Source of the DNA: Terriglobales bacterium
GTDB lineage: Bacteria; Acidobacteriota; Terriglobia; Terriglobales; Acidobacteriaceae
NCBI GenBank assembly: GCA_035651995.1
Contig: DASRER010000030.1
Location: forward strand, 1-56,592
Direction: 5' to 3'
Length of the DNA: 56,592 nucleotides
Shown here piece after piece: positions 7,647-15,681 of the stretch. The stretch's first letter is position 1; each line of letters opens with the position of its first letter. The notes under the pieces were generated by a model, which was not told the DNA's origin, made no database searches, and was given only the letters and a program-made list of their open reading frames with translations. Both the position numbers and the translations under genes were made by a program.

Positions 7647-9080
7647 TCAGAGGCGGCCTGCCGCGGCCATCAACTCGCGCAGCTTTTTCGGCAGTTTCTC
7701 GTAGATGCCTCCGAAGCCGCCGTTGCTGAGGATGGCGACGACGTCACCGGAGCGCAGGCGTGGCGCGACGCTGGCGACGATGGCGTCGGCGTCGGCGAGC
7801 TGCACGGCGCCGCGGCCGCGGCGACGAATCTCGGCCAGCACAGCGTCGGAATTCAAGCGCTCGGCTTCGGGAATCGCTTCCGGCTTGAAGACCGCGGCCA
7901 TCACCACTTCATCGGCCAGTGCGAGCGAAGCTCCGAGCGCGTCCTGGAGCGACGACCTGCGCAGCGTGTTGGACCGTGGTTCGAAGATGGCCCACAGGCG
8001 GCGTCCGGCGTAACGGGTGCGCAATGCCTTCAGCGTTTCCGCGATCGCGGTGGGGTGGTGAGCGAAGTCGTCAATGAAGGTTACGCCGGCGACTTCGGCC
8101 TTCACTTCCAGCCGGCGCTTCACGCTCTTGAACGTGCGCAGCGCTTCGGCAATCTGCTGCACGCCGATGCCGTATCCCGCCGCCAGCGCCGCCGCCGCCG
8201 TCGCGTTCAGCACGTTGTACTCACCCGCGAGCGCGAACTCGAACTCAGCCCACGGTGCGCCATCGCGCAGCACGCGCCAGGTGGTGCGCGCCGGTTCGTA
8301 CTTCACGTCGGCGACGCGCCACTGCGCCTTTTCCGTGAAGCCGTAGCGCTCGACCTTGCAGAAGGCGCGAGCCAGGCACTCACCTACATTTTCATTCGCG
8401 TCGTAGGCAATGATGCGCCCGCGGCGCGGCACCAGGTTCACCAGGCGCTTGAACGCGGTCTTCACCGCGTCGAGGTCTTTGTAGATGTCGGCGTGGTCGA
8501 ATTCCACCGACGTCAGAATGGCGGACGCGGGAAAGTAGTGCAGGAACTTCGGGCCCTTATCGAAGAACGCAGTGTCGTACTCGTCGCCCTCGATGATGAA
8601 CTGTTCGCTGTCCGTCACCGCGAAGCTGGAGCTGAAGTTTTCCGCAATGCCGCCGATCAGGAAGGAAGGCTGCTTCCCTGCTGTGTGGAATATCCATGCC
8701 AGCATGGATGTGGTCGTCGTTTTTCCGTGCGTCCCGGCGACCACCAGCGTCTCGCGTCCGCTGAGGAAGTGTTCGCGCAGCAGCTGCGGCAGCGAGATGA
8801 GCGGCAGACGCCGGTCGAGCGCCGCTTCGAGCTCAACGTTGCCGCGCGAGATCGCATTGCCGACCACCACGACGTGGGGCACGGGCTCGAGGTTTTTCTC
8901 CGCGAACGGCTGCTGCACGGGGATGCCGAGTCCAGCAAGGAAGTCGGACATGGGCGGATAGGCGGCTGCGTCCGAGCCGGTCACCGTGAAGCCGCGCGCG
9001 CGCAGCATACCGGCCAGCGACGCCATCGCCGTGCCGCAGATGCCGATCAGGTGAATGCGCTCGGCGCGCGTGGCGCTCAT
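7647..9080 (-). CDS. mpl: UDP-N-acetylmuramate:L-Ala-gamma-D-Glu-meso-DAP ligase
   Basis: 477 residues, cytoplasmic. Mpl is a Mur-ligase relative that attaches recycled tripeptide to UDP-MurNAc with ATP, returning murein peptide to precursor synthesis. The N-terminal Rossmann part opens RIHLIGICGTAMASLAGML and the ATP-binding P-loop is VAGTHGKTTTTSMLAW, both typical of Mpl rather than MurC. IEGDEYDTAFFDKGPKFLHY is the Mpl-type segment, and FIDDFAHHPTA is the conserved Mur-ligase His motif. Its start overlaps the stop of the LD-carboxypeptidase gene by 4 bases, so the two proteins are likely made together. Confidence 0.93.
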   Translation of the reverse strand: MSATRAERIHLIGICGTAMASLAGMLRARGFTVTGSDAAAYPPMSDFLAGLGIPVQQPFAEKNLEPVPHVVVVGNAISRGNVELEAALDRRLPLISLPQLLREHFLSGRETLVVAGTHGKTTTTSMLAWIFHTAGKQPSFLIGGIAENFSSSFAVTDSEQFIIEGDEYDTAFFDKGPKFLHYFPASAILTSVEFDHADIYKDLDAVKTAFKRLVNLVPRRGRIIAYDANENVGECLARAFCKVERYGFTEKAQWRVADVKYEPARTTWRVLRDGAPWAEFEFALAGEYNVLNATAAAALAAGYGIGVQQIAEALRTFKSVKRRLEVKAEVAGVTFIDDFAHHPTAIAETLKALRTRYAGRRLWAIFEPRSNTLRRSSLQDALGASLALADEVVMAAVFKPEAIPEAERLNSDAVLAEIRRRGRGAVQLADADAIVASVAPRLRSGDVVAILSNGGFGGIYEKLPKKLRELMAAAGRL

Positions 9081-10084
9081 CGTTTCCCTGCCCGGGCGCG
9101 CCTGGCCTTTGCGTTCCTGGCGATGGCGCTCCGCGAAGGCGCAGCAACTGACGGTTCCAGGAGCGTGAGCCGCACTTGTTCATCTCTTACTTCAAGTTCT
9201 ACCTGTACACCAATGGGAAGAGTAATGTTGCGTCGCAAGACGTGCCCGGACCTCAGGCCGAACGCGACGGGCAGGCCGGGGCAGCGCTGGCGCAGCACGT
9301 TCATGATCACGTCCTGCAGCGAGTAGTCCTGCCCCCCGGCCTGGGTGCAGTCGACCATCTCGCCGAAGACGAAGCCGCGCACGCCGGCGAACTTGCCCGT
9401 CAGCGCCAGCTGCGTAAGCATGCGGTCGATCTGGTAAGGCTTGGCGCCGATGTCTTCGATGAATGCAATGCGCCCGCGGAAGTTGGGCTCGAACTTGGTG
9501 CCCAGCGCCGCCACGAGCAGGGAGAGGCATCCGCCGTACAGCGCGCCGCTGGCGCGGCCGTCGCGCAGGCCGGTCATGCCGGATTCGGCGCCCAGCGACC
9601 ATTTCCCGGCGCCGCCCAGCGCGCTCTGCCACGAGGCCAAATCCACGCCATCGGAGCGGGCAAAGTCTTTCGCCACCATGGGGCCGTGGAATGTGACCAC
9701 GCCCAACCTGTCGTGCAGCCACGTGAGCATGTTGGTCACGTCGCTGTAACCGACAAAAATCTTCGGATGTTGGCGGACGATGGCGGGATCGAGCCGCTCC
9801 AGAACGTATCCGGCGCCGTATCCGCCGCGCGCGCACACGATGGCGCGCACGTCGGGATGCTCGAACATGTGCCGCAACTCGTCGAGCCGGCGCTCCAGCG
9901 ACCCGGCAAAGAGCAGTTCGCGCTCGAAGATCGAATCGCGGAAATACGGCCTGTAGCCGAGCAGCCGCAGCGCATCGCATCCGGCGCGCAACTGGTCCGG
10001 CTGAATGTTGCTGGAGGGCGCCACGATGCCCACCGTGTCGCCGGGGCGGAGAGGTTGGGGCTTTATGATTGCTGCGCGCGGCAT
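9077..10084 (-). CDS. ldcA: LD-carboxypeptidase (S66 family)
   Basis: 335 residues, a serine peptidase that removes the terminal D-Ala from murein tetrapeptides in the cytoplasm, giving the tripeptide Mpl uses. Visible S66 features are the N-terminal LRPGDTVGIVAPSS, the ARGGYGAGYVLERLD segment, and FVGYSDVTNMLTWLHDRLG, where the S66 nucleophile family motif lies, then TFHGPM. The C-terminal part includes AFIEDIGAKPYQIDRML with the catalytic-triad Glu region, and FGLRSGH with the likely His. The 4-base overlap with mpl, directly downstream, fits a recycling pair. The last 30 residues are Arg/Ala-rich and probably dispensable. A 7-bp-period repeat lies just upstream of the start. Confidence 0.9.
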   Translation of the reverse strand: MPRAAIIKPQPLRPGDTVGIVAPSSNIQPDQLRAGCDALRLLGYRPYFRDSIFERELLFAGSLERRLDELRHMFEHPDVRAIVCARGGYGAGYVLERLDPAIVRQHPKIFVGYSDVTNMLTWLHDRLGVVTFHGPMVAKDFARSDGVDLASWQSALGGAGKWSLGAESGMTGLRDGRASGALYGGCLSLLVAALGTKFEPNFRGRIAFIEDIGAKPYQIDRMLTQLALTGKFAGVRGFVFGEMVDCTQAGGQDYSLQDVIMNVLRQRCPGLPVAFGLRSGHVLRRNITLPIGVQVELEVRDEQVRLTLLEPSVAAPSRSAIARNAKARRARAGKR

Positions 10085-10087
10085 GAG

Positions 10088-10157
10088 TTCACAGTTTACA
10101 GTTTACAGTTCACAGTTGGATCGGACCGGCGTGAAGTGTGACTGCGAACTGCAAACT
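10088..10157. repeat. Heptad repeat with inverted arm (TTTACAG family)
   Basis: Four consecutive 7-base units related to TTTACAG (TTCACAG, TTTACAG and so on) run from 10088 to 10115. After a 25-base spacer an inverted arm GACTGCGAACTGCAAACT (10140-10157) follows with the same 7-base period. It sits between dapF and ldcA and can form a hairpin in RNA. Confidence 0.75.
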
Positions 10158-10938
10158 AGCCGTAGTACTCGCCCTTGCACACCAGCCGCGCCGGGCCGCG
10201 CAGAAAGACCTCGCCCTCCCAGCGTACGGTTTGCGGGCCGCCGGGCGCGACAACCTCCACCGGCGACGCGCACTTCCCGGCAGCGATCGCCGCCACCGCC
10301 GAGGCGCAGGAGCCGGTGCCGGAGCTTTGCGTTTCGCCCGCGCCGCGCTCGAAGAAGCGGGCCTCCACGCGGCCGCGGTCGACGACGCGCACCAGTTCGA
10401 CGTTGATGCCGTGCTTGAAGTCGTGGTGCTTGCCGATCTCGGCGGCCTCGGCCTGCCATCCCGGCGAGAACTGTTCGACGAAGACGACGAAGTGCGGGTT
10501 CCCCATGGAAACCGGCATGCCGCTCACCTCGCCAAACGCCAGCTTGATGCCGAACGGATCGCCGACCTGCGGTTCGCCCATCGCCATCTCGAACTGAAAT
10601 CCGGGGCCGTCACGCGCGATGAGCGTGCACGTCTTCAAGCCCGCGCCCGTGCGGACCACCACACGCTCGCCGCCGTGCTCGGCGATCCAGTGCGCGGCCA
10701 CGCAGCGCGTCCCATTGCCCGAGATTTCCCCTTCGCTGCCGTCGGCGTTGAGCAGGCGCGCGCGAACATCGGCGTCGGGCGCGGGAAAGAGCCACTCCAC
10801 GCCGTCGGCGCCCAAGCCCAGGTGGCGGTCGCAGATCCTGCGCGTGAACGCCGCCAGGCCGGCCGGCGCGTGCATGCCATCAATGATGATGAAGTCGTTG
10901 CCGCAGGCCGTGGCCTTGACGAAGGGGAGCGAGGGCAT
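10156..10938 (-). CDS. dapF: Diaminopimelate epimerase, with Ser at the first catalytic position
   Basis: 260 residues. DapF converts LL- to meso-diaminopimelate without a cofactor for lysine and peptidoglycan. Both half-domains are seen: KATACGNDFIIIDG at the N-terminus, NADGSEGEISGNGTRC around residue 73, GNPHFVVFVE, and SSGTGSCASAVAA around residue 211. In classical enzymes Cys73 and Cys217-equivalents are the two acid/base thiols. Here the second Cys (C211) is kept, but the first is Ser73 (codon TCG). It is unclear whether this weakens activity or marks a subfamily. It is 3 bases from the MgtC gene and upstream of ldcA-mpl, which also handle meso-DAP peptides. Confidence 0.88.
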   Translation of the reverse strand: MPSLPFVKATACGNDFIIIDGMHAPAGLAAFTRRICDRHLGLGADGVEWLFPAPDADVRARLLNADGSEGEISGNGTRCVAAHWIAEHGGERVVVRTGAGLKTCTLIARDGPGFQFEMAMGEPQVGDPFGIKLAFGEVSGMPVSMGNPHFVVFVEQFSPGWQAEAAEIGKHHDFKHGINVELVRVVDRGRVEARFFERGAGETQSSGTGSCASAVAAIAAGKCASPVEVVAPGGPQTVRWEGEVFLRGPARLVCKGEYYG

Positions 10939-10941
10939 GCG

Positions 10942-11661
10942 TTATTCTGCGTCGCGGTCGGCGCCAAGCGCGGCCGCCGATGTCACGCCGGGCTCCAGCT
11001 GCAGCCGCCTGATGATGTCGTTCTGCTCTTTTTTCGAAACTTCGGTGAAGAATTGCAGGCGGGCGAACTCGGCGGTCTTGCTCAGCGTCACGCGCTCCAT
11101 GGAGCGCTCCACGCGGTCGAGCACGCGGGTGGTGGCGGTGAGCAACTCCTCGCCGCTCTTTCCCATCACCTGGAACCCGGCAGGGACGGCTTTCATCAGG
11201 AAACGGTTTTCGAAGCGTCCCAGCACTTCCAGGGCGAGAAAAATCACCATCGTTGCAAAGATCGCCGGCAGGTACAGTCCTCCGCCGACCGCCATGCCGA
11301 CCGACGCCACCACGAAGAGCGTCGCCGCCGTCGTCAGCCCCGTAACCGAGCCGCGCGAGTGCAGAATCGAGCCGGCGCCGATGAAGCCGATGCCGGGGAT
11401 GATCTGCGCCGCAATGCGGGTGTGGTCGCCGGTGAAACTCCCCGCCAGCTCAACCGAGAGAATGGTGAACATGGCCGAGCCGAAGCAGATAAACATGTTC
11501 GTCCGCAGCCCGGCCGGCTTGTGCTTCAGTTCGCGCTCCAGGCCGATGATCCCGCCCAGAAACGCCGCCAGCAGCAGGCGGAGGATGGTCGCCGAGACCA
11601 GCGATGCCATGTGCATGCGCGGCGAAACCTCCTGCATCAGATCGCGAATCCATGTGCTCAC
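10942..11661 (-). CDS. MgtC/SapB family membrane protein
   Basis: 239 residues. The N-terminal 140 residues form the MgtC domain with four to five membrane helices: ILRLLLAAFLGGIIGLERE, TNMFICFGSAMFTILS, IAAQIIPGIGFIGAGSIL, GLTTAATLFVVASVGMAVG. The ERE and IPGIGFIGAG signatures are the core of the family. The C-terminal part is a soluble ACT-like region. Members include MgtC, a modulator of ATP synthase and low-magnesium survival; the role of environmental homologues is uncertain. dapF follows 3 bases after its stop, so the two are co-transcribed. Confidence 0.88.
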   Translation of the reverse strand: MSTWIRDLMQEVSPRMHMASLVSATILRLLLAAFLGGIIGLERELKHKPAGLRTNMFICFGSAMFTILSVELAGSFTGDHTRIAAQIIPGIGFIGAGSILHSRGSVTGLTTAATLFVVASVGMAVGGGLYLPAIFATMVIFLALEVLGRFENRFLMKAVPAGFQVMGKSGEELLTATTRVLDRVERSMERVTLSKTAEFARLQFFTEVSKKEQNDIIRRLQLEPGVTSAAALGADRDAE

Positions 11662-11710
11662 AGTGCGCGGATTCTAACACTGAATATTGAGTCGCCGTGC
11701 CATTCCAGGT

Positions 11711-13369
11711 TCAACGCGTGACTCGGTAGACCAGTGTCCGCGGCTGGCCCTCGCTTTCGAGCACCGCGACCGGCTGCAATCCGTCGGGATAGCGCGTGAT
11801 AGCAGCGGCGACCGGGTCGCCTTCGCTGGCGACGACGAAGTCCACACCGGCGCGCGACGGCGCCAGCAGCGCCGTCGGCCACAGCCGGTAGTTGCCTTCA
11901 TTGATGGTGCGCCGCAGTGGAATCCCCGCGCGCTGCAGTGCGCCCACGTGCGCGCCGGTGAACATGAGCAGGCGAGAATCGCTGGGAAGCGACGACAGGG
12001 CCGCCGCCAGCTTCTGCTCGAAGGCGTCGCGCGTGCGCGCGTTCACTACCGCCTCACGCCACACGATCGGCCCGCGCAGCGGCTCGGCTGGCAGCAAAGA
12101 CTTGGGCCGATCCGGCCGCTTCCAGCACGAGACCCAGGCGCTTCCGATCAGCAGCGCTGCCGCGGCGAGCAGCGCCCTGCGCGGCGCTTTCCGCTGAAAA
12201 CCAAACCCGAGCAGCGCAAACGGCAACACAGCCGACACAGCTGCGGCCGGCAACATCGCCAGGCCATAGCGCAGGTTGTAGTAGGAGAACGGCCACTCGT
12301 AGGGCGTGAAGATGGGGACGCTGCCGTAGGCGATGGAAAGAGCGTAGAAGCCGCGCGGCATCCACAGCAGAAACAACGGCAGCGCCGGCCGCAGCGGCAA
12401 GGTCCGCGTGGCGACCAGCAGGAGCAGAAAGAACGCCCCGCCTACGGCGATCCAATACATCACGCGGCCCCAGCGTCCCTCGCCGAGATTGCGCTGCACG
12501 GCGTTGCGATAGACGCCCGCGGCTTCAACGATTCTGTCCTGTCCAGGATATCGCATTCCCGTGCCGGTGCGTTTTTCAATGGCCCGGGCCGAGTAGGGCC
12601 CGGTCGCGAACTCGAGCGCGTTGCCGTAGTTCTTCCAGTTCCATGCCATCCACAGGGCCGGCGCCCCGGCGACAACGAGAAGGAAAACGGTGAAGCGTCG
12701 CAGGAGCGCGCGGCGCGATGCGGCGTCTGCGGCTCGCGACGCCCGGATCGTGACGGCAGCGGCAAGCACAACCGTCCACGCTGCGGCCCACCATCCGTCG
12801 TAGCGGGTCAGCTCTGCGGCGGCGAGCAGCAAAGCGCAGCGGAGAAGCGCGCGCCTTGCTGCCGCCGGTGCAAAGACGAAATCGCCCAGGTAAACCAGCG
12901 CCCACACAAACAGCGCCAGGTAGAGCGGCTCCGTCATGGCCGTGGTTTGCAGGTAGAGCAGGTTGGGATTGGTCTCGTACGCGAGCGCGGCAGTCCACGC
13001 CGCCCCGCGCACCAGGTCCGTGGGCAGGCCCGCGCGAGTCAGCGAGCTTATGACCAGGCGCAGCAGGCCGGCGGCGGCAAGAACGTGCGCCACCATCGAA
13101 GGAATGGACGCCCCGGCGCCCGCTTGCCACATGCGCGTGGAAATCACGAAGGGCAAGATCAGCAGGTGCGGGAGCGGCAGCCAGACCGTGCCGAGTTGTC
13201 CCGGGCCAGGCGTGAGCGAATCAATGACGCGGCGCGCGATGCCGATGTGCGCCACCGCGTCGCCGTAAAGCAGAAGCTGGTTGCGATAGTGGTAGAACGC
13301 GGCGACCGAGATGGCCGCGGTGATCACGGCGATCACCCACTGATCGCGACGCACGGTGCGCTCGTCCAC
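11711..13369 (-). CDS. Polytopic GT-C-like glycosyltransferase
   Basis: 552 residues with about 10-12 hydrophobic segments followed by a soluble C-terminal part of about 130 residues. The first loop after TM1 carries YGDAVAHIGIARRVID, placed like the acidic catalytic loop of GT-C enzymes (the mannosyltransferase/ArnT type, which use polyprenyl-phosphate sugars). GTVWLPLPHLLILPF and ETNPNLLYLQTTAMTEPLYLAL resemble the GT39/PMT-related proteins of many soil bacteria. The sugar and acceptor cannot be read from sequence. It lies between the MgtC and PfkB genes in the same direction but with 36-49 base gaps, so operon membership is likely but not certain. Confidence 0.7.
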   Translation of the reverse strand: MDERTVRRDQWVIAVITAAISVAAFYHYRNQLLLYGDAVAHIGIARRVIDSLTPGPGQLGTVWLPLPHLLILPFVISTRMWQAGAGASIPSMVAHVLAAAGLLRLVISSLTRAGLPTDLVRGAAWTAALAYETNPNLLYLQTTAMTEPLYLALFVWALVYLGDFVFAPAAARRALLRCALLLAAAELTRYDGWWAAAWTVVLAAAVTIRASRAADAASRRALLRRFTVFLLVVAGAPALWMAWNWKNYGNALEFATGPYSARAIEKRTGTGMRYPGQDRIVEAAGVYRNAVQRNLGEGRWGRVMYWIAVGGAFFLLLLVATRTLPLRPALPLFLLWMPRGFYALSIAYGSVPIFTPYEWPFSYYNLRYGLAMLPAAAVSAVLPFALLGFGFQRKAPRRALLAAAALLIGSAWVSCWKRPDRPKSLLPAEPLRGPIVWREAVVNARTRDAFEQKLAAALSSLPSDSRLLMFTGAHVGALQRAGIPLRRTINEGNYRLWPTALLAPSRAGVDFVVASEGDPVAAAITRYPDGLQPVAVLESEGQPRTLVYRVTR

Positions 13370-13405
13370 CCGACGAGTGTAGCTGGGAAGCCGGCACTTC
13401 GCGCG

Positions 13406-14332
13406 TCAGCCCAGGTGCGTGAGCTCGCGGAAAATCTGGAAGCGCTCCTCAATCTGCTCGCGCGTAAGGTTCTGCAGACGGCGCGTGCCGAAGTCTTCCA
13501 CGGCGAACGATCCCATCACGCCGCCATAGAACATGGCGCGCTTGAGTGTCTCGCGTGTGACCGCGCCCTGCGAGGCGAGGTAGCCGACGAAGCCGCCGGC
13601 GAACGAATCGCCAGCGCCGGTGGGATCACGCACCGCATCCAGCGGGAGAGCCGGCGCGCGAAACGGATGCCGCCCGATGCCGAACGCGCCCTCGCGGAAG
13701 AAGATGGTCGCGCCATATTCGCCGTGCTTGATCACCAGCGCCTTCGGCCCCAAGGCCAGCACTTTGAGCGCGGCGCGCGGCAGGTTGGCGTCGTTCCCGA
13801 TGGCTTTCGCCTCGGCGTCGTTAATCAGCAGCACGTCCATGATCTTCAGCGCTTCGGTCAGCTCGGCGCGCGTGTTGTTGATCCAGTAGTTCATGGTGTC
13901 GCCGCACACCAGCGACGCGCCGCGCGCCTGCCGCCGCACGTCCACCTGCAGGGTGGGCTGAATGTTGCCGAGGAAGAGAAACTCGGAAGCGGCGAACTCG
14001 GCCGGAACCTTGGGCTGGAACTTTTCGAAGACATTCAGGTGCGTGAAATTCGTCTTCGCCTCGTTCATGCTGCCGTGGTATTCGCCGCCCCAATGGAACG
14101 TCTTGCCGGCGATGCGCTCCACGCCTTCCAGGCGCACGCCGCGGCGGCGCAGGACGCCTTCCTGCTCCGGGCCGAAGTCGTCGCCGACCACGCCCACCGG
14201 GCGCACTTCGGCAAAGTAGCTGGCGGCCAGAGAAAAATACGTGCACGAGCCGCCGAGTTCCTTCTCAACTCGGCCAAAGGGAGTTTCGATGGTGTCAAAC
14301 GCAAGCGAACCGACGGCGAGAATGGCGGACAT
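13406..14332 (-). CDS. PfkB-family carbohydrate/nucleoside kinase
   Basis: 308 residues of the ribokinase fold. The signature DPTGAGDSFAGGFVGYLASQ near residue 240 holds the anion hole and catalytic Asp. LGGSCTYFSLAASYF near residue 30 is the substrate-side Gly motif. It follows the MTA phosphorylase gene (14405-15274) in the same direction, so it could phosphorylate a nucleoside or the sugar side of purine salvage; this is inference from position. The region just upstream of its ATG at 14332 consists of a 7-bp repeat, leaving no Shine-Dalgarno, so it may depend on coupling or on the repeat structure. Confidence 0.85.
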   Translation of the reverse strand: MSAILAVGSLAFDTIETPFGRVEKELGGSCTYFSLAASYFAEVRPVGVVGDDFGPEQEGVLRRRGVRLEGVERIAGKTFHWGGEYHGSMNEAKTNFTHLNVFEKFQPKVPAEFAASEFLFLGNIQPTLQVDVRRQARGASLVCGDTMNYWINNTRAELTEALKIMDVLLINDAEAKAIGNDANLPRAALKVLALGPKALVIKHGEYGATIFFREGAFGIGRHPFRAPALPLDAVRDPTGAGDSFAGGFVGYLASQGAVTRETLKRAMFYGGVMGSFAVEDFGTRRLQNLTREQIEERFQIFRELTHLG

Positions 14333-14411
14333 TGGTTATTGGCTATTTGTTATTGAGCGAGAAAGTTTGGCGTCCGTCCCCGTCCGGCAATGACAAATAG
14401 CAAATCACAAG
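14332..14411. repeat. Heptad repeat with inverted arm (TTTGTTA family)
   Basis: Units TTGGTTA, TTGGCTA and TTTGTTA run in 7-base register from 14332 to 14352. The arm CAATGACAAATAGCAAATCA at 14388-14407 is its inverse with the same period. The ATG of the PfkB gene is partly made of the first unit. The related but longer element at 30936-31072 is also attached to a start codon. Confidence 0.75.
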
Positions 14412-15274
14412 TATTTGCCCAGGATCGCGCTCAGGTTCTTCTTCATCTCCGCCGGGATCAGGTCGCGTTGCGTCATGATGGCGCTGGCCAGTGCCGAGCC
14501 GCATTGGCAACCGCGCGCGCGCGGCATGCCGGCCACGGCGTGGCGCACGACGGCGCAGGCGTTCTCCGCGTTCTTCCTCAGCACGGCAACGATCTGCTCC
14601 ACGGTGACCGAGTCGTGCCCCTCGTGCCAGCAGTCGTAGTCGGTGACCATGGCGACGGTGGCGTAGCAGATCTCGGCCTCGCGCGCGAGCTTGGCTTCCT
14701 GCAGGTTGGTCATGCCGATCACGTCCATGCCCCAGGAGCGATACACGTGCGACTCGGCCTTGGTCGAAAACTGCGGCCCTTCCATGCACAGATAGGTGCC
14801 GCCCAGCTTGCCGTTCACTCCCGCCTTGCTGCAACCCGCGTGCGCGGCGCGCGCGACTTCAGCGCACACCGGATCGGCGAATGCCATGTGCACCACTACC
14901 CCGTTGCCGAAAAACGTCGAGACACGCTTGCTCGTGCGGTCGAAAAACTGGTCGGGGATCACGAAGTCGGTGGGCCTGTGCTCTTCCTTCAGCGACCCGA
15001 CGGCCGAGAGCGAAATGATTCGCTCGGCCCCGAGCAGCTTGAAACCATAGATGTTGGCGCGGAAGTTCAGCTCGCTGGGCATCAGGCGATGCCCGCGGCC
15101 GTGCCGCGCCAGGAACGCGACCCTGCGGCCTTCCAGTTCGCCGATTACATACGCGTCCGACGGATCGCCGAACGGCGTTTGCAGCCGAACTTCATGCACG
15201 CCGGTGAATCCGGGCATGGAGTACAGCCCGCTGCCGCCAATGATGCCGATTTCTGCGTGCGCCGATGGGGCCAT
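14405..15274 (-). CDS. mtnP: S-methyl-5'-thioadenosine phosphorylase
   Basis: 289 residues. It cleaves methylthioadenosine with phosphate to adenine and methylthioribose-1-phosphate, salvaging the by-product of polyamine and other SAM-dependent pathways. Evidence: EIGIIGGSGLYSMPGF at the start, LARHGRGHRLMPSELNFRAN, VPDQFFDRT-type segment, MEGPQFSTKAESHVYRSWG, and GMTNLQEAKLAREAEICYA followed by TDYDCWH, a set that marks MTAP rather than generic purine nucleoside phosphorylase. TATAAT lies 11 bases upstream of the ATG. The PfkB kinase gene is downstream, separated by a heptad repeat. Confidence 0.93.
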   Translation of the reverse strand: MAPSAHAEIGIIGGSGLYSMPGFTGVHEVRLQTPFGDPSDAYVIGELEGRRVAFLARHGRGHRLMPSELNFRANIYGFKLLGAERIISLSAVGSLKEEHRPTDFVIPDQFFDRTSKRVSTFFGNGVVVHMAFADPVCAEVARAAHAGCSKAGVNGKLGGTYLCMEGPQFSTKAESHVYRSWGMDVIGMTNLQEAKLAREAEICYATVAMVTDYDCWHEGHDSVTVEQIVAVLRKNAENACAVVRHAVAGMPRARGCQCGSALASAIMTQRDLIPAEMKKNLSAILGKYL

Positions 15275-15285
15275 GAGAACTGGCG

Positions 15286-15291
15286 ATTATA
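15286..15291 (-). promoter_or_regulatory. -10 box TATAAT for mtnP
   Basis: A perfect TATAAT on the minus strand ends 11 bases before the mtnP ATG at 15274. The transcript would have only a few untranslated bases. No clear -35 hexamer 17 bases further upstream. Confidence 0.5.
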
Positions 15292-15341
15292 CAAGAGCGA
15301 TTTCCGCGTACCGCCGCGGCTCGCGTGGCGGATTGTCGCGA

Positions 15342-15350
15342 TGCTAGAAT
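15342..15350 (+). promoter_or_regulatory. Extended -10 candidate TGcTAGAAT
   Basis: TG-C-TAGAAT ends 19 bases before the ATG at 15370. It fits the recurrent TGcTA-type -10 of this window and is divergent from the mtnP promoter about 55 bases away. Confidence 0.4.
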
Positions 15351-15369
15351 CGCGTCCTGAGTTTCTTGG

Positions 15370-15630
15370 ATGCGCCGTCTGGTCCAGATCGGGCTCGTTC
15401 TCGCGGTTCTGCTGGTTGTCCTGGTGATCACCCTCCATCCGCAGCTGGACCTGGAACCCTCTGCGCTGCGCTTCAAGCAAATACTGCTGCTGCTTGCCTG
15501 GGCGCTGGTTGGGCCGAATCTTTTGCCGCGCCGACACCTGGGCCTGGATCCTGCGCCGGTCCGGCGCATCGAGCGTTCCCTGGGGCGGGCATGCAGCGTG
15601 CCCTGCCCGATTTGCGTCCTGCTCATCTGA
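15370..15630 (+). CDS. Small hypothetical membrane protein
   Basis: 86 residues. The N-terminus has a strong membrane helix (LVQIGLVLAVLLVVLVITL), followed by a second hydrophobic stretch (ILLLLAWALVGPNLL). The C-terminus ends with a Cys-containing CSVPCPICVLLI. I do not recognise the family. It is preceded by an extended -10 candidate and followed after 51 bases by the receiver-like gene, so the two may share a transcript. Coding potential is moderate; the C-terminus could be an accidental read-through. Confidence 0.45.
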   Translation: MRRLVQIGLVLAVLLVVLVITLHPQLDLEPSALRFKQILLLLAWALVGPNLLPRRHLGLDPAPVRRIERSLGRACSVPCPICVLLI

Positions 15631-15681
15631 GTTCATTCCCGTCGGGCTTCGACCCGTTACACCCAAAGCCAAAGGTGGGAC

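Noticed and set aside
7479-9326. A 615-codon open frame on the plus strand across mpl
   Set aside because: It is antisense to mpl and the start of ldcA, has no domain or ribosome site, and its His/Arg/Ala-rich composition is what GC-rich genes give in the opposite frame.
10717-10722. Possible second selenocysteine site in dapF at the missing Cys
   Set aside because: The codon is TCG (Ser), not TGA.
11687-14356. An 889-codon plus-strand frame over the glycosyltransferase and PfkB genes
   Set aside because: Antisense to two well-supported genes; low-complexity Arg/His/Gln translation without any recognisable fold.
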